Assembly (NCBI GenBank): GCA_003666485.1 | Contig: CP032931.1 | Span: 496,001 to 560,000, forward strand | Direction of reading: 5' to 3' | DNA: 64,000 nt | Source: Levilactobacillus brevis | GTDB taxonomy: Bacteria > Bacillota > Bacilli > Lactobacillales > Lactobacillaceae | Shown here: piece by piece, positions 50,132 through 59,223 of the stretch | Layout: each line of letters starts with the position of its first letter | How positions within the stretch are numbered: position 1 is the first letter of the stretch | Notes under the pieces: generated by a model | What the model was told of the DNA's origin: nothing | The model's input: only the letters and a program-made list of their open reading frames with translations | The model's database searches: none | Made by a program: the position numbers and the translations under genes

Positions 50132-52702
50132 GTGATTGAGGTAGAAAATAGAGGTAAATATAATTTTACATATAAAACGGGTAAAATTGCTTTTAACTTT
50201 GGCGTTTTGACACTTGCTATGGGGTGGGGGCTAGCTGACGCACGTTCCGTGAATGCTGATGTGAGTACAGAGACGGACATCCAACACGAACATGTTGTAA
50301 ACCGTCCTGCCAATCAGATGACTGCCACCGAATCAATTTTCCTGCAGAAAAAAACAGACAATCAGACTGATCGTCAAGACAGGCTAGATACGTTGACAAA
50401 TGACGACATAGCTGCGATGAGTTCAGATGATAGCATTGATGCGCAGGAAACCCCAGAGGAAGGTAATCCAGCAAGACTACCAGTAACCAACAGTGAAAAA
50501 TTGTCGTCAACTGAACCGTCTAAAAAGACAAACATAGCGTCTACCGAACGTGTCGAACAGGCAAAGCAACCAATAGACAGGCAACGGCTAATTAGGACAA
50601 CGGCGCTACGTGAGAAAACGCCCACGGACGTCGAGACCACGTTGCCTGCGCCTCAAGTTACAGTGTCGCAGGTTGCGGCTCCTTCACCTACAGTCGTTGG
50701 TGACATGATTGACGACTGGATGCCAGATAGAAATTTGCAACAGATTGTCCTCCATCAATTACAAAGGGATCAAGATATTTCTTCAGTTAATCAGATCACG
50801 AAGGCGTTAGTTTCTAAAATGACGATTTTGTTTGTTGACCCGACATTTGAATTAAACAATCGTGCATATCATAACGCAGTCGTTGGTATTCGATCCTTAA
50901 AAGGGTTGGAGTATGCGGTCCAACTGGAAAGGTTGAGTATCTTCCCTGATGTTGGTGCGTCTCTTGATTGGGACGATCAGTTTATGCATGGAAACCTTTT
51001 TGATATTAGTGCCTTAGCGCAGTTGTCGAAACTCTCTGAGGTCACTTTGCAGATGAATCAGCTTGCGGATATTTCTGCGCTAAGCCAGTTAAAATTGACA
51101 GATGTGTCGTTGGATAATAATAGTATTTACGATTTATCACCATTGAAGAATTCTGCGGCAACCTTGTCACCTTATTTACCGCTGAGTGATCAGTTAGTGA
51201 CGTTACCTAAGGTCATACTGAATGCAAACACCACAGATTTTACACTGGCATTTGGGGTAACGAATATTCATGGTGAAAGTGTGCCGATAAGTCCGGAGGA
51301 GACTTCAGAGGACTTCTTTAATAGCACGGGGACTGGTACTAACGTTGATACGCAGACAATTACTTGGCGACTTAACAAGCCTGAAGGGCAATTGTTGTTA
51401 AAATGGTCCGTTGGCAGTGCGGGGTATCCATTTAGCGGGGAAGTTTGTATTCCTTACGAAATGAGCAATACGGTCGGAAATGTGGCGGTTAATTTCAAGG
51501 ATAGAAATGGATCTGTGTTGGCACCACAACTGACGCTAGCTGGGACTTTAGGCGAGAAATTTGATTTAAGCAATATGGCCAGTGTCAATGAGATCGTTCA
51601 CCGCTTGGCTCAAAAGGGATATACCATGGTGGGAACCGAAAATAATGTGGCGACAACCGGGACTTATGCAGAAAAGATGATGCATGTGACGTTCCTGTTT
51701 GATGTTAAGCCCGTTCAGACAACCCTCAATTTCTTAGATGAGCAAGGTGAACAGATCTCAAAACCGCAGCTTCTAAGTGGTAAGCCAGGAGAACAGTGGC
51801 AGACGACAATACCAAAGTTGAAGGGGTATGCCTTTCAAAAAATCAAACAAAAAGAGGCCAATGTAGCAGTGTCGACGGACCAGCTATCAGGGACTTACGT
51901 GACCGATTCGGCAATCGACTTAGTTTACAAAGCACGGGAGGAGTCAGCGACAATTCACTATGTTTATGCCAATGGTAAACAGGCGGCCCCACAGCAAGTT
52001 GTTACTGGAAAGTATGGTGAAAAAATTAATTTTCCAGCTTCGCCAGCTATCGCGGGATACACTGCGAGCCAGCTTTTGCCAGCTAGGTTTGGTGATAGTG
52101 AAGGGGCCAATTCATTTACGGTAATCTACACGCGGCAGAAGACAACGGCACCAGCGGAGACTGCACCGCCAACCGATACGGCTAATCAGAACATCACGGT
52201 CACAATTCATTATCAAACGGCAACTGGTACACCTGTTGCACCGGATGACCGATTGGTTGGCAAAGTTGGCGATCCTTATAGAACCCGGCCGGCGATTAAT
52301 GTTACAGAGGGTTATCGACTAGTGACGACGCCAATCAATGCGACAGGGACGCTAGGTCATCACAATGTCACAGTGACTTACATTTACGCGTGGATTGGTG
52401 CAGGAAATAATCAGGCAGAACTGAAACCTACCTTTACAGCTCCAGTGGCTGATTCTGATGAACCGATTGGTAACGACGCAATGCAAGCGGGTGCGGCAGA
52501 CGCCGTGGTAATCAGTGAGGCGGCTGGTCATATGACCAATTCATTGACGCGTCAGCCATTATCTGATCAGGCAACCAAGCGCTTGCCGAGAACCAATGGC
52601 CAAGCACTTTCGCCGTGGTGGGGGATATCCCTACTGAGTATCATTTTTAGTTTGGTAGGGATAGGGTGGCATCGCCGAAGAAGATTAGATGCTGATTCTT
52701 GA
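50132..52702 (+). CDS. LRR-MucBP surface protein with LPRTN anchor (SP1)
   Basis: The protein (856 residues) has a KxYKxGK-like signal peptide (YKTGKIAFNFGVLTLAMG). A Thr/Asp-rich linker follows, then a cap motif (IDDWMPDRNLQQIVLHQLQ), leucine-rich repeats (DISALAQLSKLSEVTLQMNQLADISALSQL) and about four MucBP-type modules (VAVNFKDRNGS, TTLNFLDEQGE, ATIHYVYANGK, VTIHYQTATGT). It ends in LPRTN (818-822), a hydrophobic segment and RRRRLDADS. GTG 50132 follows GGGGGAGG; the 42 codons upstream are not coding. Likely sortase-anchored adhesin. Confidence 0.82.
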   Translation: MIEVENRGKYNFTYKTGKIAFNFGVLTLAMGWGLADARSVNADVSTETDIQHEHVVNRPANQMTATESIFLQKKTDNQTDRQDRLDTLTNDDIAAMSSDDSIDAQETPEEGNPARLPVTNSEKLSSTEPSKKTNIASTERVEQAKQPIDRQRLIRTTALREKTPTDVETTLPAPQVTVSQVAAPSPTVVGDMIDDWMPDRNLQQIVLHQLQRDQDISSVNQITKALVSKMTILFVDPTFELNNRAYHNAVVGIRSLKGLEYAVQLERLSIFPDVGASLDWDDQFMHGNLFDISALAQLSKLSEVTLQMNQLADISALSQLKLTDVSLDNNSIYDLSPLKNSAATLSPYLPLSDQLVTLPKVILNANTTDFTLAFGVTNIHGESVPISPEETSEDFFNSTGTGTNVDTQTITWRLNKPEGQLLLKWSVGSAGYPFSGEVCIPYEMSNTVGNVAVNFKDRNGSVLAPQLTLAGTLGEKFDLSNMASVNEIVHRLAQKGYTMVGTENNVATTGTYAEKMMHVTFLFDVKPVQTTLNFLDEQGEQISKPQLLSGKPGEQWQTTIPKLKGYAFQKIKQKEANVAVSTDQLSGTYVTDSAIDLVYKAREESATIHYVYANGKQAAPQQVVTGKYGEKINFPASPAIAGYTASQLLPARFGDSEGANSFTVIYTRQKTTAPAETAPPTDTANQNITVTIHYQTATGTPVAPDDRLVGKVGDPYRTRPAINVTEGYRLVTTPINATGTLGHHNVTVTYIYAWIGAGNNQAELKPTFTAPVADSDEPIGNDAMQAGAADAVVISEAAGHMTNSLTRQPLSDQATKRLPRTNGQALSPWWGISLLSIIFSLVGIGWHRRRRLDADS

Positions 52703-52740
52703 TAGTAATCGCCAAGTAAGGCGAAACTGATCAAATTATT

Positions 52741-52809
52741 AAAAAACACACTAGGATTAGCTCTGTAAAACCCGAATCGGGTTTGCGGAGCCAATCCTAG
52801 TGTGTTTTT
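52741..52809. terminator. strong bidirectional terminator
   Basis: AAAACACACTAGGATT pairs with AATCCTAGTGTGTTTT, and GCTC pairs with GAGC within; an inner CCCGAATCGGG forms the tip. It ends SP1 and, on the other strand, the TatD-like gene. Confidence 0.93.
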
Positions 52810-53518
52810 AGCTTAAAAAGCGTTGTAAATTCTGGTAGACCTGGTCCTCCAACTCAACAGGGGCCATGCCACGGAGATTTGCGACGATGCGTAGGCTTTG
52901 TCGCAAAATATCCGGGTACTCCTTAACCTGTACGGGCCGGTGTTGGGCCCAGGCCACGGCGGAGAGGCCGTCCGTTTCAATTAATAGCCGGTTCAGTGGA
53001 ATGGTCTTGGCCAGTTGCGTGACGGCAGGGTCGGTCAGCACGTCCGGGCCAATCGTGAAGTAGCAGTCCAGCCGGATGTAATCAGCTTGATACTCGGGTG
53101 AGGCATACCAGTGGATCAGGTAACGGTTGGGGTATTTGCGAATAGCCGTCAGCACCGCGCGCTCGCATCCCTTGGTGTGCAGGATAACTGGCTTGCGGTG
53201 GTCGTGGGCAAAATGCAGTTGCGCTTCAAATAACCGGGACTGATCAAGCAGGTTCACGTCGGTCCACACGCTGTCGAGGCCAATTTCCCCCACAATCTGC
53301 GTGGCTTCCAGGTAGGGCGTAACTGTGGCCCACCGCAAGTCGGTCGCCTCCCACGGATGAATGCCAAAGCTCAGGGGCTGTTGCGTGCCCACAAGTGTCC
53401 GATTGGTTTCCCATTCGGCAGGAGACTGACAATTAATGATTGCCAAAATATGTTCGTCACGCTGCAGCGTTGCTAACTCAGCGTTGCCATCCAAGTGACA
53501 ATGGGCATCAGATAACAA
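52808..53518 (-). CDS. TatD-family metal-dependent hydrolase
   Basis: The 236-residue protein is a TIM-barrel metallo-hydrolase. Metal ligands are visible in SDAHCHLD, GEIGLD, LHTKG, LIHWY and IETDGL. The family includes DNases and D-aminoacyl-tRNA deacylase-like enzymes; the substrate here is unknown. TTG start lies eight bases after AAGGAGG. It is the only gene of the minus strand inside the surface-protein cluster and is shorter than typical TatD (about 260 residues). Confidence 0.85.
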   Translation of the reverse strand: MLSDAHCHLDGNAELATLQRDEHILAIINCQSPAEWETNRTLVGTQQPLSFGIHPWEATDLRWATVTPYLEATQIVGEIGLDSVWTDVNLLDQSRLFEAQLHFAHDHRKPVILHTKGCERAVLTAIRKYPNRYLIHWYASPEYQADYIRLDCYFTIGPDVLTDPAVTQLAKTIPLNRLLIETDGLSAVAWAQHRPVQVKEYPDILRQSLRIVANLRGMAPVELEDQVYQNLQRFLS

Positions 53519-53907
53519 TTTGCTCGCCTCCTTTGGATCACCGCTAGTGTAGCATGGTTCGCACTGCAGTCCCAGTGAACAGCTGGGTTAGCGGGGAGAA
53601 CTTACTAAGTAGAACAGTCGCGCAAAGTAACGATTTCGGTAGTTTGTAAGGTCACTTATTCAAGAAAAAATTAACCAACCTAGATATTCTGGTTAAAATA
53701 CTTCCAAGCCTAAATATTAGTCTTTGTATAGTTAAAGATAACATAATTAATAAAATAGGGAATTAAGTTCATTATCTTATTAGTTGTGCACAAGTATAAT
53801 TGGTGGTTAAACTAGTTATGCTGTATACTTACCCTAACGAGTCGATAATCAGGTGATAATTTTAGTTGTGACACCCTAAGCGCAATCCCGATGAAGGAGG
53901 AAATATC
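53519..53907. other. 389-base AT-rich gap before SP2 with a candidate promoter
   Basis: No gene is seen. TCGATAATCAG (53842-53852) directly before TGATAAT (53854-53860) also occurs 5' of SP4 (59111-59128), suggesting a shared promoter element. Confidence 0.45.
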
Positions 53908-56142
53908 GTGTTCAATTTAAATGATGAGAAGCGGCATTATAAGATGTACAAAAAAGGAAAACAGTGGCTGTTGGCGGGAATCGTGACGGCGACACTGACG
54001 TGCGGGGGTGTGGTGACGGCATCTGCAGCCACGGAGACGCATGATGATGACCCTGCGTCAGCCGAGAGCGTTGGCACCAGTGAGCCAGACCAGGTGGCCA
54101 CGCTGCGTAACACCGCGGCCCCGGCGACAAAAGAAACGGCGGTTCAACCAGTTGACGAGCCGGCGGACAATGTGACAGAAGAGGCGGAACTGCCGACCGA
54201 AGAATCAGGAACGCTTGAAGCCGACCCCGTTGATGATGACCAGCCGGGACCGGCAACTGAGCCAGTTAATACAGCTAAACCGGATGAGGCGGAGAAACTT
54301 GAGACGCCGGCGGACAGTCAACGCAATCAGCCGGCCCCTCAAGCGCCAACGCTAGACCGGAAAGAAGCCGTTGAGAATGATAAAAAACAGGTGACACCAG
54401 CGCCAGCAGTCGCCACGCCTGTTGCATTTACGACCGGTTTGGCAGCGGTTCCAGCGGCGCCAGTCGTCGACAATTTTATCGACCAATGGTTGCCAAACCA
54501 GACATTACAAAATGAAGTATTATCGGAGTTACAGCAGTTGGGAACCCAAGCCGCCAATGGCCGTCACTGGGACAGCGTGGCTGACATTACCCAAGACGAC
54601 ATGGCGTTAGTCACCTCGTTGTCGGTTTCCGGTGGGGGTAGTTTCCCCGATACCTACATTGATGGCAAGACGCCGTTTTCATTAAAGGGGCTGGAGTATG
54701 CCGTTAACCTGAAAAGAATTCATTTCTCAGCAGCACAAAATACGTCGACTATGGTCTTCGGCGACATTGTGGATATTAGTCCGTTAGCGGGATTACGAAA
54801 GCTGGAATACGTAGACTTATCGGGGAATCGCATCAGCGACATCACTCCGCTGGCTGGCTTGACGAACATTAAGGAACTTTCCCTGGCTTACAACGGGATC
54901 ACCGACTTCTCCGTGTTGGCAGGGCGGCAGTTTGACCGACTCACCACGGATTGGCAGTATATCATCTTGCCCACGATACGGGTGAATAGCCAGACACGGA
55001 CGGCAGATATTTCGCAGTTGTATGTGAATAGTGATGGCCAGGTGGTTACCTGGAGTTCGGGGAATAGCTTTACGATGCCGTACCGAATGCTTAGTAATGG
55101 ACAGAACGTTAAGAAACTCTTTTACCGTGGTGTGACTTATGACAAAAATTTAAACCCACGTAAAAATGCTGATGGTAGTCTGACATTTACCGGCATTTAC
55201 GACCAGGAACCGGGGCCGACGACCACTAGCTCAAGCTATACCGTGGAACCACAAAAAAACAAATATTTCTTAATTGGCCAACTGAGTAGAAAAGATGAGG
55301 CTACTAATGCCAGTATTGTTATGGCCGCAATCTTCCAACCCTATGAAATTGCCGACGAGGCCGCAACCGTGACCGTCCATTATCAAGATGAGGCGGGAAA
55401 GACCTTGCGTGATGATGAGGTGCTACCAACGGGGCTAGTAGGCGATAGCTACGAAACGCATGCTCAGGAGATTACGGGCTACCAGCTGAAAGTGGTGCCA
55501 GAAAATGCCACGGGTCTTTATGGCGTGGATCCCATCGATGTAGTCTACGTTTATGAAAAAACAGCGCCGGTTCAACCGCCAGTCGTGACCCCCGTCGCGG
55601 AAATTAAAGTGACGGTCCATTATCAATTGGCGGATGGCACACCGGTCGCGGGCGACACGAGCTTCACGGGGAAGACCGGAGAAGCGTATACGACAACGCC
55701 ACTGGACTTGAGTGACCAGGGTTGGGAACTGATCGGCACTCCAGCAAATGCGAGTGGGACGCTGGGTGAGGCGGATATTGCGGTGGTCTACATTTACCAG
55801 GCCAAGGATGCCCCGGGCGAAGAGGGGGCGTCAGGCGATGAGCTGGCCGATGATCCCGTGGACATGACCAACGATGACGCTGTCAACGAGTCCGGTATGG
55901 GCGCGGACATTGCTATCAATCGGCCGCGGAAGCAATCCCGGCCGCAAGTCACCTCGGTTGCAAAACCGGCCCGGACTCGGGTCCAACCAGCTGTTAAGCA
56001 GTTGACACAGAAACAGAACGAATCAGAACAAGCAACGCTGCCGCAGACCGATGAAGCCCAACTCTCATCGAAAGTAGGTTGGCTAGCGCTGGCGACGTTG
56101 GTAGCCGGCCTGGGTGCGGGCTTACTGCGAAAGTGGCATTAA
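53908..56142 (+). CDS. LRR-MucBP surface protein with LPQTD anchor (SP2)
   Basis: The 744-residue protein has a KxYKxGKxW signal peptide (HYKMYKKGKQWLLAGIVTATL, residues about 11-32). An acidic Glu/Thr/Pro linker runs to about 170. The cap IDQWLPNQTLQNEVL is followed by internalin-like LRRs (DIVDISPLAGLRKLEYVDLS, RISDITPLAGLTNIKELSL), a beta domain, and two MucBP modules (VTVHYQDEAGKTL, VTVHYQLADGTPV). LPQTD begins at 711, then a hydrophobic segment and RKWH. GTG start lies eight bases after AAGGAGG. Confidence 0.88.
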   Translation: MFNLNDEKRHYKMYKKGKQWLLAGIVTATLTCGGVVTASAATETHDDDPASAESVGTSEPDQVATLRNTAAPATKETAVQPVDEPADNVTEEAELPTEESGTLEADPVDDDQPGPATEPVNTAKPDEAEKLETPADSQRNQPAPQAPTLDRKEAVENDKKQVTPAPAVATPVAFTTGLAAVPAAPVVDNFIDQWLPNQTLQNEVLSELQQLGTQAANGRHWDSVADITQDDMALVTSLSVSGGGSFPDTYIDGKTPFSLKGLEYAVNLKRIHFSAAQNTSTMVFGDIVDISPLAGLRKLEYVDLSGNRISDITPLAGLTNIKELSLAYNGITDFSVLAGRQFDRLTTDWQYIILPTIRVNSQTRTADISQLYVNSDGQVVTWSSGNSFTMPYRMLSNGQNVKKLFYRGVTYDKNLNPRKNADGSLTFTGIYDQEPGPTTTSSSYTVEPQKNKYFLIGQLSRKDEATNASIVMAAIFQPYEIADEAATVTVHYQDEAGKTLRDDEVLPTGLVGDSYETHAQEITGYQLKVVPENATGLYGVDPIDVVYVYEKTAPVQPPVVTPVAEIKVTVHYQLADGTPVAGDTSFTGKTGEAYTTTPLDLSDQGWELIGTPANASGTLGEADIAVVYIYQAKDAPGEEGASGDELADDPVDMTNDDAVNESGMGADIAINRPRKQSRPQVTSVAKPARTRVQPAVKQLTQKQNESEQATLPQTDEAQLSSKVGWLALATLVAGLGAGLLRKWH

Positions 56143-56153
56143 ATTTTTAACGG

Positions 56154-56191
56154 AGACTCGTTTGGTTGGAAAATTAAACGAGTCTTTTTTC
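56154..56191 (+). terminator. terminator after SP2
   Basis: AGACTCGTTT pairs perfectly with AAACGAGTCT, followed by TTTTTT. The remaining gap to 56500 is AT-rich with a TTATAAT at 56394-56400 as the likely SP3 promoter. Confidence 0.88.
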
Positions 56192-56500
56192 TACACATGT
56201 TTATAGTTGTAACATTTAAAATTTGGGCTGATTTTCAGCGAAATGTCTGAAATGGTTAAAACGTATTACCTGTAGTGTATACCGCTACACCAACATTCTA
56301 ACTACAAACTAAATACGGGAATATATCAACTCGATTAACACAAAAATAGCAAAATCGTTTTATATGTTGTCTGGATTTTTAGATGAAAAGACGTTATAAT
56401 TCATTTGTAAAGGATCTACACCGTTTAGGATAGTAATAGGTCAGATGAATGGGTCATTATGCGAAAAAACTTAATAGCATGTTTTAGAGGGGTGTTATTG

Positions 56501-59014
56501 ATGCTTAATGGGATGAACACGAAGGAACATTATAAGATGTACAAGAAAGGTAAGGCTTGGGTCTTCGCCGGTATCGTTACAGCCACGTTAGCCCTGGGTG
56601 TTACCGGTGGCCAGACGGCTCATGCGGATACCACTGGGGATGCGGCTTCGGAACAGGAAAACACTTCTAGTCAGAGCGCATCACCAGCCAAGGAAGTGAC
56701 GTTGACGCAAAAATCAGCGGCAAATGCAGCTGATACGACGACAGTATCTGACGCCACGAAGACCGATGAACCAGCTAATACGGATGGACAGAACCCGGAC
56801 ACGACTAAGTCTAGCGAAGAAGCTACTGCGAGCGAGGGAAACCCGGACACGACTAAGACCGGTGAGCCCACAAGGACAGGTACGAAGACGACCGTCACAC
56901 TAACTACGCCGAAAAAAGCGGTGACTGAGACGGTTAAAGCGCCGGCCACAACAACCAAAGATGTAACCGATACCATAAAAGAACCAGCCACGAAGGTCAC
57001 CACGGCTGTGACGCCGGATATGAAGATTCAGGCACCAACCCAGGCTAAGATGAAACACACTGCCCGGATGATGGCACCGGCTGCACCGACCGTGACGGCG
57101 GCCGTCGTGGCAGCCCAACCGGTATCGACAACTGATGAGTCGATTGATCAGTGGATGCCGAATAAGACGTTGCAGAGAGCTGTGTTGGGGACATTGCAGG
57201 ATGCCATCACCACTGGTAATCAAGCAGTGGTGGACTCTGGAAAGAAATGGAACAGCGTGGACGATATTACCCAGGCTGATATGGCATTGTTGACGAATTT
57301 TAGTATTTCAGCGATGGGATTAACCACATACGTTGATGGCAAAAATTCGTTTTCACTTGAGGGCCTGCAGTATGCGATTAATTTGAAAGAGCTTGATATT
57401 TCAAATAGTATGAATTGGGCGCCATATATGTTGCGTGGCGACATTACTGACTTGACGCCCCTTGAAAATTTGCAAAACTTGGAGTGGTTAGAATTCACTG
57501 GTAATCGTGTATCGGACATTACACCGGTTACTGGATTGAAGAATCTGAAATCACTTAATTTTGCACAGAATAATGTAGCTGACTTTTCTTCCATGAACTT
57601 AGCCCAGTATACAAGTTATGAATTTAGGCAACAGTTCGTCGAAAATAAGCCAGTTTATATTCCGAAGACCGGAAGCTATGTCATGGACAATCCAGTGAAG
57701 GCGCCTCAAGGGCTGACCTTTACCATGAGCAATGTTGCTAGGCTGGGTGTCCCTATCTCCAACCCGGTTGGTAATAATCCGACGCCGACTGTACGTATTT
57801 TTTGGGGTGGGGCAGATACAGTGACGATGGATGGTAATCAACTTAGCTATAAGGGGATTAAAGATCAAATTATGCCGGGGCCAACAGAAAATCCGTTTGA
57901 TTTCATGTATCCTAACTTGGTTCAAGAAGAGTATACCTATTTCTTAATTACCCTGTTTGATGGTGCTCCAAATGGTGTCGCAAATACGCAGGTTATGATG
58001 GTCACACCATATATCCAGGCAGATGCAGCCAAAGATGTAACTGTCAATTACATTGATGAGACAGGTAAGGCTTTAGCGGATCCAGATACATTGACAGGAT
58101 TTGTGGGGGAAGGCTACACCGCTACGCCTAAGGAATTCGCAGGCTACACGTTGACCACCATCCCAGCCAACGCCACCGGGACCTTCTCTGACACGGCTCA
58201 GACAGTTACTTTTGTCTATAAAGAAGCCGTTTCCGCAGTCACTGTTCATTATCAAGATGATCAAGGCGCAACTATCAAGCCTGATGATACTGAAACGGGT
58301 AAGGTTGGTGACGCTTACGCGATTGACCATCCGGCAATTTCTGGCTACACCTACAAGGAAACGGTTGGGGATGCCACAGGGACTTATGCGGATACGCCAA
58401 CGGAGGTTACCTTCATTTACACCAAGGATGCTGTCACACCGCCAATTGTCACACCAACGACGGATGTAACAGTTACTGTCCATTACCAAACGGCCGATGG
58501 CACGCAGGTCGCTCCAGATGTAGTCATCACTGGTAAGACTGGTGACGCCTACACAACCAGTCCGGCGACTAACATTCCCGACGGCTACGAACTGGTCACC
58601 ACACCAGCCAACGCTACCGGGACCATGGGCGACAGTGACATTACTGTTACCTACCTCTACGCTGAGACTGGTGGGGATGGGGATCAAGTGAATCCCGGTC
58701 CTGACAAACCAACGACACCGACGAAACCAACCGAGCCAACGACCGAACCCGATAAAGTCACGCCAACGAAGCCGGCTAAACAACCGGCCAAAGGCGGCCA
58801 AGCTGATCGTGTTACGACGGGGCAACGGACGCCAGCTAAGGGTGGCACGGCCGCAACCGTTGCTTTAGCCGCAAAGCCTGATGCAAGTGCGCCTTCCGCG
58901 AATGCCAAGACTACCTTGCCACAGACGGATGAACACACCATTTCACCACTCTGGGGGCTGGCACTCTTAGGCGGCCTGCTGGGGTTAGTTGGATTCCGTA
59001 AGAAACAACGCTAA
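56501..59014 (+). CDS. LRR-MucBP surface protein with LPQTD anchor (SP3)
   Basis: The protein (837 residues) has a KxYKxGKxW signal peptide (YKMYKKGKAWVFAGIVTATL). A Thr/Lys-rich linker includes short repeats (NPDTTKS, NPDTTKTGEPT). The cap IDQWMPNKTLQRAVLGTLQ and LRRs (DITDLTPLENLQNLEWLEFT, VSDITPVTGLKNLKSLNF) follow, then three MucBP modules (VTVNYIDETGKAL, VTVHYQDDQGATI, VTVHYQTADGTQV), a Pro/Thr/Lys-rich wall-spanning stretch, LPQTD at 806, a hydrophobic segment and RKKQR. ATG 56501 follows GAGGGG. Confidence 0.88.
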   Translation: MLNGMNTKEHYKMYKKGKAWVFAGIVTATLALGVTGGQTAHADTTGDAASEQENTSSQSASPAKEVTLTQKSAANAADTTTVSDATKTDEPANTDGQNPDTTKSSEEATASEGNPDTTKTGEPTRTGTKTTVTLTTPKKAVTETVKAPATTTKDVTDTIKEPATKVTTAVTPDMKIQAPTQAKMKHTARMMAPAAPTVTAAVVAAQPVSTTDESIDQWMPNKTLQRAVLGTLQDAITTGNQAVVDSGKKWNSVDDITQADMALLTNFSISAMGLTTYVDGKNSFSLEGLQYAINLKELDISNSMNWAPYMLRGDITDLTPLENLQNLEWLEFTGNRVSDITPVTGLKNLKSLNFAQNNVADFSSMNLAQYTSYEFRQQFVENKPVYIPKTGSYVMDNPVKAPQGLTFTMSNVARLGVPISNPVGNNPTPTVRIFWGGADTVTMDGNQLSYKGIKDQIMPGPTENPFDFMYPNLVQEEYTYFLITLFDGAPNGVANTQVMMVTPYIQADAAKDVTVNYIDETGKALADPDTLTGFVGEGYTATPKEFAGYTLTTIPANATGTFSDTAQTVTFVYKEAVSAVTVHYQDDQGATIKPDDTETGKVGDAYAIDHPAISGYTYKETVGDATGTYADTPTEVTFIYTKDAVTPPIVTPTTDVTVTVHYQTADGTQVAPDVVITGKTGDAYTTSPATNIPDGYELVTTPANATGTMGDSDITVTYLYAETGGDGDQVNPGPDKPTTPTKPTEPTTEPDKVTPTKPAKQPAKGGQADRVTTGQRTPAKGGTAATVALAAKPDASAPSANAKTTLPQTDEHTISPLWGLALLGGLLGLVGFRKKQR

Positions 59015-59025
59015 TCATTTTCGAA

Positions 59026-59061
59026 AATGGACTAGCCAACAAATAGACTAGTCTATTTTTG
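59026..59061 (+). terminator. terminator after SP3
   Basis: AATGGACTAG pairs with CTAGTCTATT (one G-U), followed by TTT. Confidence 0.75.
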
Positions 59062-59223
59062 TACAATTCTTTACACGGCATTAATCATTTAAACTATACT
59101 AGATTTTAGATCGATAATCAGTTATAATAGGGCTTAGTTAGGGATTGCCAATAACACACTAATAACCGATTTCGTAACACAACGGTGCACTGACTACTGG
59201 TCAGTAGATTGAGGAGGATTAAT

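Noticed and set aside
56800-58800. Possible CRISPR or tandem DNA repeats in the surface-protein genes
   Set aside because: The repetition is at the protein level (LRR and MucBP modules, Thr/Pro linkers) with varied DNA; there are no regular spacers.
58073-58825. 250-codon open frame on the minus strand
   Set aside because: Antisense to the MucBP modules of SP3, without start signals; a frame shadow of a repetitive gene.
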